Shown: piece by piece, positions 55,345-64,000 of the stretch
Numbering within the stretch: the first letter of the stretch is position 1
Layout: every line of letters begins with the position of its first letter
Translations under genes and position numbers: made by a program
The notes under the pieces: generated by a model
What the model saw: only the letters and a program-made list of their open reading frames with translations
Databases searched by the model: none
What the model was told of the DNA's origin: nothing
Origin: Pseudomonas morbosilactucae
GTDB taxonomy: Bacteria > Pseudomonadota > Gammaproteobacteria > Pseudomonadales > Pseudomonadaceae
Assembly: GCF_023241715.1 (NCBI RefSeq)
Contig: NZ_JALQCW010000004.1
Coordinates: 124,001-188,000, forward strand
Direction of reading: 5' to 3'
Length of the DNA stretch: 64,000 bases

Positions 55345-56703
55345 ATGAACGCCCCTTTCGATCAGCTTTCCTCCTGGCTGAAAGATCACAAGATTACCGA
55401 AGTAGAGTGCGTGGTCAGCGACTTGACCGGCATCGCCCGCGGCAAGATCGCCCCCACCAACAAGTTCCTCCATGAGCGCGGCATGCGCCTGCCGGAAAGT
55501 GTCTTGCTGCAAACGGTAACCGGGGATTTTGTCGACGACGACCTGTACTACGAACTGCTCGACCCGGCCGACATCGACATGGTCTGCCGCCCCGACGCCG
55601 CAGGAATGTACGTGGTGCCCTGGGCCATCGAACCGACTGCCATCGTGATCCATGACACCTTCGACAAGTTCGGCAACCCGGTGGAACTGTCGCCGCGCAA
55701 CGTGCTGAAAAAAGTCCTGCAGCTGTACACCGACCAAGGCTGGCAGCCCATCGTTGCCCCGGAAATGGAGTTCTACCTGACCCAGCGCTGCGAAGATCCG
55801 GACCTGCCTCTCAAGGCCCCCCTGGGCCGTTCGGGCCGCGCCGAAAGTGGCCGGCAGTCGTTCTCCATCGACGCCGCCAACGAATTCGACCCGCTGTTCG
55901 AAGACGTCTACGACTGGTGCGAAGCCCAGGGCCTGGACCTCGACACGCTGATCCACGAAGACGGCCCGGCGCAGATGGAGATCAACTTCCGCCACGGCGA
56001 CGCCCTCGACCTGGCCGACCAGATCACCGTGTTCAAGCGCACCCTGCGCGAGGCGGCGCTCAAGCACAACGTCACCGCGACCTTTATGGCCAAGCCGATT
56101 GCCGACGAGCCCGGCAGCGCCATGCACCTGCACCAGAGCGTGGTGGAGATCGGCACCGGCAAGCCGATTTTCGTCGACGCCAACGGCGAGAAAAGCCAAC
56201 TGTTCCTGCACCACATCGGCGGCCTGCAGAAGTACATCCCCAAGGTGCTGCCGATGTTCGCCCCCAACGTCAACTCGTTCCGCCGCTTCCTGCCCGACAC
56301 CTCGGCACCGGTGAACGTGGAATGGGGCGAGGAAAACCGCACCGTCGGCCTGCGCGTACCCACCGCCAGCCCCGAGGCGATGCGCGTGGAAAACCGCCTG
56401 CCCGGCGCCGACGCCAACCCGTACCTGGCGATTGCCGCCAGCTTGTTGTGCGGCTACCTGGGCATGATCGAAGGCATCGAGCCCAGCGCCCCGGTCGAAG
56501 GCCGCGCCTATGAACGGCGCAACCTGCGCCTGCCGATCACCATCGAGGACGCCCTGGCCCACATGGAGGACTGCCCAACCATCGAGCGCTACCTGGGGCG
56601 CAAGTTCGTGCGTGGCTATGTGGCGGTCAAACGTGCCGAACATGAGAACTTCAAGCGCGTGATCAGCTCCTGGGAACGTGAGTTCCTGCTGCTCAGCGTG
56701 TAA
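55345..56703 (+). CDS. puuA: Gamma-glutamylputrescine synthetase
   Basis: A 452-residue member of the glutamine synthetase superfamily: ATP and glutamate motifs are visible at PVELSPRNVLKKVL, APEMEFYLT, KPIADEPGSAMHLHQS (His/metal loop), VNVEWGEENRTVGLRVP and RVENRLPGADANPYLAIAAS. ATG 55345 with ACGAGGT upstream. Attaches glutamate to putrescine as the first step of its breakdown. Together with the oxidase downstream, this is the Puu/Spu pathway. Confidence 0.88.
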   Translation: MNAPFDQLSSWLKDHKITEVECVVSDLTGIARGKIAPTNKFLHERGMRLPESVLLQTVTGDFVDDDLYYELLDPADIDMVCRPDAAGMYVVPWAIEPTAIVIHDTFDKFGNPVELSPRNVLKKVLQLYTDQGWQPIVAPEMEFYLTQRCEDPDLPLKAPLGRSGRAESGRQSFSIDAANEFDPLFEDVYDWCEAQGLDLDTLIHEDGPAQMEINFRHGDALDLADQITVFKRTLREAALKHNVTATFMAKPIADEPGSAMHLHQSVVEIGTGKPIFVDANGEKSQLFLHHIGGLQKYIPKVLPMFAPNVNSFRRFLPDTSAPVNVEWGEENRTVGLRVPTASPEAMRVENRLPGADANPYLAIAASLLCGYLGMIEGIEPSAPVEGRAYERRNLRLPITIEDALAHMEDCPTIERYLGRKFVRGYVAVKRAEHENFKRVISSWEREFLLLSV

Positions 56704-59126
<2,423 letters not shown>

Positions 59127-59136
59127 GGCCGGCGTA

Positions 59137-60090
59137 TCAGCGGGGCGGATAGGTACGACTGAGGAACGCCAGCAGGTGGCGATTCACCTCGTCCCCCTGC
59201 TCGCTCTGGATCCAGTGCCCGCAGTCCGCCAGCACCTGGGTTTCCAGATGCGGCACGCTGTCGGGCATGCGCTTCAGGGTGTGGGCTTCAAGCACGCCGA
59301 CCGGGTCCTGGTCGCCGATCAGGAACAAGGTGGGCTGCGTCACCTGGGCCCCGGCCAGAAACTCGCTGCGCTGCCAGTTGCGTTCAAAGTTGCGGTACCA
59401 GTTCAGGGCCCCGCGAAACCCCCGACCGGCAAAGCTCTGGCGATAGCGGGCAAAGTCCGCCTCGCTGCACCAGGCCGGCAACCCGCTCGGCACCTGGATC
59501 CCGTCGAACAGGCGGGCGTCAGCCGGGCGTGGTTGCAGCAGCGCCCCGGCATTGCCCATAAACAGGCGCAATGAGGCGTCGAGGTCCGCGTCCATCTCGG
59601 CCTCGGCCACCCCCGGCGTCTGGAAATAGAGGATGTAGTTGAAACGCTCGCCATGCAGTTCGCGCATGATCTCGGTGGCCGGGCGTCTTGGACGCCCGGC
59701 AAAAGGCACCGACAAGGTCACCAGGGCCTGGATGCGCTCCGGTTCCAGCAGGGCCAGGTACCAGGCCAGCATGGCGCCCCAGTCGTGCCCGACCATCGCC
59801 ACCTGGCGCTGGCCGAAGGCGTCCATGGCGCCCTGAATGTCGGCGCACAGGGTCAGCAGGTCGTAATCCTCCACCGCGTCGGGCGCATCGCTGGCGCCGT
59901 AACCGCGCAGCTCCGGGACAAACACCCGGTAACCGGCGGCCACCAGTGCCGGCACCTGACGCCGCCAGGAGTACCAGCACTCGGGAAAGCCATGCAGCAG
60001 CCACACGGGGCGACCGTGTTCGGGGCCGGCCACTTGCACACTCAAGCGGATGCCGTTGACGTTCAGAACATGCTGTTGGTACGGGTCCAT
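59137..60090 (-). CDS. Alpha/beta hydrolase, epoxide-hydrolase-like
   Basis: A 317-residue enzyme. The oxyanion motif is WLLHGFPECWYSWR, the nucleophile Asp lies in MVGHDWGAMLAW (about residue 105), a cap domain follows, and the closing residues are DQDPVGV (acid) and GHWIQSEQ (His). This pattern fits soluble epoxide hydrolases or haloacetate dehalogenases. ATG 60090 follows GGGAGA. Substrate unknown. Confidence 0.85.
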   Translation of the reverse strand: MDPYQQHVLNVNGIRLSVQVAGPEHGRPVWLLHGFPECWYSWRRQVPALVAAGYRVFVPELRGYGASDAPDAVEDYDLLTLCADIQGAMDAFGQRQVAMVGHDWGAMLAWYLALLEPERIQALVTLSVPFAGRPRRPATEIMRELHGERFNYILYFQTPGVAEAEMDADLDASLRLFMGNAGALLQPRPADARLFDGIQVPSGLPAWCSEADFARYRQSFAGRGFRGALNWYRNFERNWQRSEFLAGAQVTQPTLFLIGDQDPVGVLEAHTLKRMPDSVPHLETQVLADCGHWIQSEQGDEVNRHLLAFLSRTYPPR

Positions 60091-60302
60091 CGCGGTCTCC
60101 CTTAAAGCCCTGCGCACGCGCCGAACCCTAGCAGAACCCCGGCCGGCTCCTGAGCAGTATTCACCTGTCGAATGACTCCGCCCGGCCCTTGCCCGCGCTC
60201 GGTATCAACAAGATTTACACGGAAATGGCGCAATGACATTAGGCAGCTATAGTGCTTTGGCTGAGCCGACAGACGGCTCGAACCACAGCAAGGAGCGATG
60301 CC
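60091..60302. other. Divergent promoter region before the catalase-LodA fusion
   Basis: 212 bases between the epoxide-hydrolase-like gene and the fusion gene. Mostly GC-poor near 60220-60260; no distinct operator is seen. Confidence 0.4.
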
Positions 60303-63269
60303 ATGAGCAAGGACACCTATCTGCCACCCCCGTGTTTTGATCAGCCTGAACAAGCCCCCGAACGCCTGACGGAAATGTTCGTCGATATCGTGCAGAAAAA
60401 ACGCATCGACCTGGGGCAGCACCCTGCCGAACGGGCGGTGTTTCGCAAGCTGCACGGCGTCGCCCACGGGCGCCTGGAGATGTGCAAGGACATTCCCGAT
60501 GAACTGAAAGTCGGGGTCTTCGCCCATCAAAGCCTGCAGGCCTGGGTACGGTTTTCCAGCGACACCACGCCCACGTCCCCCGACCTGGGCAGCACCCTGG
60601 GCATCGGCATCAAGCTGTTCGGCGTGCCCGGCCCCAAGGCCCTGGGGGATGACGGCGACACCGCCGATTTCATCATGCAGAACTTCCCGGTGTTCTTTGT
60701 CGACAACGCCCAGGAAATGGTCGAGTTCACCTACGCCGGCGTGGTCGCCCAGGATTACCCCGGTTACCTGAAGAAACACCCCAAGACCAACGACATCCTC
60801 AACCGCATGGGCCGCACCATCGAAGGCAGCGTGCTGACCACCCAGTACTGGGCGATCCTGCCGTTCCATTCCGGCGAGCAGCGCTACGTCAAGTTCCGCC
60901 TGGACCCCGAGACCCCGGCGGAGAACGTCGCCAACAACCAGCTCGACTACCTGGCGGTGGACCTGGGCCAGCGCCTGTCCCAGCGCGAATACCGCTTCCG
61001 CTTCATGGTGCAGTTGCGCACCAACGACGCCAGCATGCCCCTGGACCAGGCCACCGTGGAGTGGCCGGAAGCCGAAAGCCCCTTCGTCCACGTGGCGACC
61101 CTGACCCTGGCGCAACAGGACGTCAGCGAGCGCGGCCAGGCCGAATACGGCCAGGGCCTGGGGTTCAACATCTGGCGCCTGCCCCTGGAGCAGACCCCGG
61201 TGGGTTCCATCGCTGAGGCGCGCAAAATGGCCTACGCCGCAGGTGCACACCTGCGCCATGAAGCCAACGGCCAGAGCCTGCAGGACCCGCCCCAGCCGCG
61301 CCCGGCACGCTGCCCCTTTGCCCCGGCCGCGGACACCCGGGTGGATCGGCCCGAGCCCGAGGTCAAGGATCAGTGCATCGTCAAGGCGGTGATTTACCCG
61401 GCAATCGGCGTGGCCCGTGTGGGCAATAGCCAGACAGAATGGTTCGTCGGCCCCGAAGTGCCCAACCCGGCCCCGGAAAAACCAGGTTTCTACCGTGACG
61501 CCAAGAAGGCCCTGAAACGCCAGGCCGCGCGCTTTCGCGTGTACGGGGTCAATGCCAAGGGCGAGATCGTCCGCGAACTGACCCCGGATAACGCCAAAAT
61601 CCAATGGCAGGTGCAACTGGCCAACACCAAGGCCGCCTGGTACGGCTTCCAGCTGGCCCTGGACATTCCCGAAGCCGCCTCGGCGCCGCCTAGCACCCTG
61701 CGCAACGCCGCCGTGGCCGACCGTACTCGCCTGGCCATCACCCCCAAGGCGCGCAGCGTCACGGGCAAGGATTCCAAGGTGCAACGTTTCGACGACGGCC
61801 AATTCATGGGCACCCCGGTGTACCTGGGGGAAATCTTCACCGACAAACAGGGGCGGCTGGTGGTGCTTGGCGGCCATGGCGTGTCTGCGTCCTGGGACGA
61901 CAGCCGGGCCATCACCTTCGCCAACAACGAAGGCTGGCACGACGATGTCTCCGATGGCCCGGTAACAGCCCAGGTGACCCTGGACGGCAAGGCGTTGCTG
62001 GTGGACCCGGCCTGGATCATCGTCGGCCCGCCCAACTTCGGGCCCCAGCGCAAATCCGTGCGCACCATGTGGGACCTGATGCGCGACGTGGCCATCGACG
62101 CCGGCACCCTGGCGTGCCCGAGCCGGCCGAGTTTCACCCTGGAGATCCTGCCGATCTTCGAGCGCATGGCCGGTTTGCAATGGGTCAACGCCGGCTTTGC
62201 CGCAGGCTTCGGCTGGAAAGGCGTGAACGACCTGAGCAGCCCCGAAACCCTGGCGCGCCTGGCCGATGGCAGCACCGCCAACCACGACTGGCGACACAGC
62301 ATCGCCAACCAGTTCCGCAACTACGAGGTGGACAGCTGGTCACCCAAGCCCTGGCCGTGGATCTACGGCGACGCCATGGCCGTGCCGGCGGCCCACACGC
62401 CGCGGCAGAACAGCACCCTGGGCAAGACCCAGATGGCCCTGTTGTGGGAGTGGGCCGCGGGTAACTTCGTTGAAGACTACGACCCCGAGCGTGTATGGCC
62501 CCAGGACATCGACAACGTGCCCCTGGCCGAACGAGGCGACACCCTGACCCGCGCCGCCCTGGAGTTCTGCCTGGCGGATGCCTTCCACCCCGGTTGCGAA
62601 ATCACCTGGCCGGTGCGCAGCAGCACGATGTACATGGCCCCGTTCCGCCTGGCCCACGCCCTCGACGGCTGGGTCGCCCCGGGCCTGGGAGAGGTGTTCA
62701 CCAGCGACTGGCTGACCATTCCCAACGGCCCGTTGTACGGCCAGCAGGCCGGGGGCCTGACGCGCTGGATGGCGGTGCCCTGGCAGACGGACTCGGCCAG
62801 CTGCCGCTCCGGCTACGACAAGAACTACGACCCCTATGTGCCGAGTTTCTGGCCGGCGCGGGTGCCCAATGAGGTGCTGACCAAGCACAACTACCGCATC
62901 GTCATGGACGAGGAAAAACCCCTTGGCGAACGCCTTGCCGCCTTCGCCAACCGCGCGGCCTGGATCGACCCGCTGGGCAGCACCAGCTACACCGACCAGA
63001 TCAACAACATGATTCACCACTTCGATCACCTGGGCGTGGTGGAGGTGCACCCGGGGCCCAGTGATCGCGAGCATTTCCCGGCTGTGATCGAGGTCGAGGA
63101 CCAGCACCTGCCAATTCCCGATCAGCCCAACCCGAGTGCCAAGCCCCACACCACGTCCGAGGAGCACACGGCCTTGCAGGTCGGGGCGATCACCGGCACC
63201 CGAGCAGAATCGGTGGACATCATGACCATCGAGAAAGTCCGGCGCTTCCCACGCGGGCTGCCCGGCTGA
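60303..63269 (+). CDS. Catalase-like domain fused to a LodA/GoxA-type CTQ quinoprotein oxidase
   Basis: A 988-residue protein in one uninterrupted frame. Residues 1 to about 350 are a catalase-like haem domain of the y4iL type: candidate distal H51 in KLHGVAHG, and candidate haem-ligand Y311 in RKMAYAAG. Residues 358-988 are a LodA/GoxA-type domain beginning IVKAVIYPAIGVARVGNS. Cys765 in HPGCEITW and Trp827 in MAVPWQTD are 62 residues apart, close to the 65-residue spacing of the Cys-Trp crosslink in LodA, so they may form the cysteine tryptophylquinone. LodA-type enzymes oxidise an amino acid and release H2O2; a linked catalase domain could remove it. The next gene is the LodB-like helper. 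ATG 60303 follows AGGAGCG. Substrate not readable. Confidence 0.82.
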   Translation: MSKDTYLPPPCFDQPEQAPERLTEMFVDIVQKKRIDLGQHPAERAVFRKLHGVAHGRLEMCKDIPDELKVGVFAHQSLQAWVRFSSDTTPTSPDLGSTLGIGIKLFGVPGPKALGDDGDTADFIMQNFPVFFVDNAQEMVEFTYAGVVAQDYPGYLKKHPKTNDILNRMGRTIEGSVLTTQYWAILPFHSGEQRYVKFRLDPETPAENVANNQLDYLAVDLGQRLSQREYRFRFMVQLRTNDASMPLDQATVEWPEAESPFVHVATLTLAQQDVSERGQAEYGQGLGFNIWRLPLEQTPVGSIAEARKMAYAAGAHLRHEANGQSLQDPPQPRPARCPFAPAADTRVDRPEPEVKDQCIVKAVIYPAIGVARVGNSQTEWFVGPEVPNPAPEKPGFYRDAKKALKRQAARFRVYGVNAKGEIVRELTPDNAKIQWQVQLANTKAAWYGFQLALDIPEAASAPPSTLRNAAVADRTRLAITPKARSVTGKDSKVQRFDDGQFMGTPVYLGEIFTDKQGRLVVLGGHGVSASWDDSRAITFANNEGWHDDVSDGPVTAQVTLDGKALLVDPAWIIVGPPNFGPQRKSVRTMWDLMRDVAIDAGTLACPSRPSFTLEILPIFERMAGLQWVNAGFAAGFGWKGVNDLSSPETLARLADGSTANHDWRHSIANQFRNYEVDSWSPKPWPWIYGDAMAVPAAHTPRQNSTLGKTQMALLWEWAAGNFVEDYDPERVWPQDIDNVPLAERGDTLTRAALEFCLADAFHPGCEITWPVRSSTMYMAPFRLAHALDGWVAPGLGEVFTSDWLTIPNGPLYGQQAGGLTRWMAVPWQTDSASCRSGYDKNYDPYVPSFWPARVPNEVLTKHNYRIVMDEEKPLGERLAAFANRAAWIDPLGSTSYTDQINNMIHHFDHLGVVEVHPGPSDREHFPAVIEVEDQHLPIPDQPNPSAKPHTTSEEHTALQVGAITGTRAESVDIMTIEKVRRFPRGLPG

Positions 63270-64000
63270 TGGCCGCCAGCAATCGGCTGAACGCCGATGT
63301 GCTGGTGCTGGGCGCGGGGCCGGCGGCGTGCACGCTGGCCTTGAACCTGGCGCCCCAAGCCAGGGTGTTGCTGGTGGACAAAGCGCTGGAGCCCTTCGCC
63401 GGGTTGGGTGAATCGCTGCCGGCGGCTGCCGGGCGGCTGCTGCGGGACATGGGCCTGCAGCAGGCGTTTTTGCAGCAGGGCCACCCGCCCTGCTACAGCA
63501 CCCGCAGCACCTGGGGCACGGACAAGCCGATGCAGCAGGACGCGTTGCGCAACCTTGACGGTCCGGGCTGGCACCTGGACCGGCCACGCTTTGATGCCTG
63601 GCTGGCGACGGTGGCCCAGGCCCGCGGGGCCGCCTTGTTGCAGCAGACCCGGATTCTTCGGGTGCACCCGCGCCCTGACGAGGAACATCCCTGGTGCGTG
63701 GCGTTGCAGCGCCAGGGGCGAACCTTCGAGGTGCAGTGTCGGGTGTTGGTGGATGCCAGCGGACGCGGCAGTTGGCTGGCTCGGCACTTGGGCGCCCAGC
63801 GCCGGGTCAGCGACAAGCTGGTGTGTGGCTGGCTGCTGGGCAAGGACCGGGCGGACAGCGATGGCATCAGCGACCTGTGGGCGGAAGCGCAGGGTTGGTG
63901 GTACAGCGCAACGTTGCCCGGCGGGCAGCGCCTGGTGAATTTCTACACCGACGCGGACCTGCCGGCCGCCGCCAGCGCCCACTCCGGGCAGGCGTTACTG
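63269..64000 (+). CDS. LodB/GoxB-like flavoprotein (CTQ maturation), 3' truncated
   Basis: First 244 residues of an FAD protein with the Rossmann motif VLVLGAGPAACTLALNLAP and ESLPAAAGRLLRDMGL, then VLVDASGRGSWLARHLGA, as in tryptophan-halogenase-like LodB proteins. In LodA/LodB pairs this flavoprotein is needed to make the CTQ cofactor. Its ATG overlaps the fusion-gene stop by one base. The gene runs off the window. Confidence 0.85.
   Translation, partial: MAASNRLNADVLVLGAGPAACTLALNLAPQARVLLVDKALEPFAGLGESLPAAAGRLLRDMGLQQAFLQQGHPPCYSTRSTWGTDKPMQQDALRNLDGPGWHLDRPRFDAWLATVAQARGAALLQQTRILRVHPRPDEEHPWCVALQRQGRTFEVQCRVLVDASGRGSWLARHLGAQRRVSDKLVCGWLLGKDRADSDGISDLWAEAQGWWYSATLPGGQRLVNFYTDADLPAAASAHSGQALL

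Noticed and set aside
60102..62297. A 731-residue minus-strand open frame opposite the catalase-LodA gene.
   Set aside because: The plus strand has recognisable motifs throughout; this one has none.

Overview
The window is GC-rich, gene-dense DNA that looks like a chromosome of the Pseudomonas fluorescens group. The reasons are the gene content (OprD-family porin, FecI/FecR/TonB-receptor siderophore set, BdlA-like soluble chemoreceptor, gamma-glutamylputrescine genes, LivHMGF transporter, sigma-54 enhancer-binding regulator), the codon use and the short Pseudomonas-style spacers. I see no rRNA, tRNA, CRISPR array, prophage or insertion sequence. It reads as accessory and catabolic chromosome rather than a mobile island.

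Layout. 1-1384: a split transketolase pair (first subunit cut by the window edge). 1539-5129: a large repeat-containing autotransporter. 5191-9669: a GMC oxidoreductase and a di-haem lipoprotein on the minus strand. 10012-12630: a patatin-like protein with an internal membrane region. 12688-14717: GST, VOC protein and a LysR regulator. 14769-18643: a bufferin (copper-related RiPP) locus, with nrsF and sigF on one strand and bufA-bufB-bufC-bufD on the other, both sides carrying near-ideal SigF promoters. 18667-21219: small genes, a DUF336 protein and a CPA1 antiporter. 21238-25703: a DUF2750 protein and a Fur-box-preceded FecI/FecR/TonB-receptor iron set. 25746-34515: a nitrile/aromatic catabolic block with an AraC regulator, nitrile hydratase alpha and beta, an AraC remnant, benzaldehyde and aryl-alcohol dehydrogenases behind a sigma-54 promoter, an SphA-like outer-membrane protein and an AcoR-like sigma-54 activator. 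34547-42254: an operon for 2-aminothiazoline-4-carboxylate (ATC) hydrolysis to cysteine with its own Liv-type ABC transporter and a divergent LysR regulator. 42437-52782: an OprD-like porin, a small secreted protein, CzcCBA efflux and a CzcRS two-component system, linked by a shared promoter motif. 52837-60090: a BdlA-like chemoreceptor, an AraC regulator, gamma-glutamylputrescine synthetase, polyamine-binding protein, oxidase and an epoxide-hydrolase-like enzyme. 60303-64000: a fusion of a catalase-like domain to a LodA/GoxA-type quinoprotein oxidase, followed by its LodB-like flavoprotein (cut by the window edge).

Four otherwise well-conserved genes (bufA, the TonB receptor, nitrile hydratase beta, the SphA-like gene) are each broken by one small frame slip. 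In three of them, one missing base restores the family sequence exactly. That pattern suggests either sequencing or assembly indels or recent decay, and it should be settled before any of these genes is called dead.

The most unusual items are the catalase-LodA fusion with LodB, the bufferin locus with its twin SigF promoters, the nitrile hydratase alpha subunit that mixes cobalt-type and iron-type signatures, and the ATC operon with a dedicated transporter.
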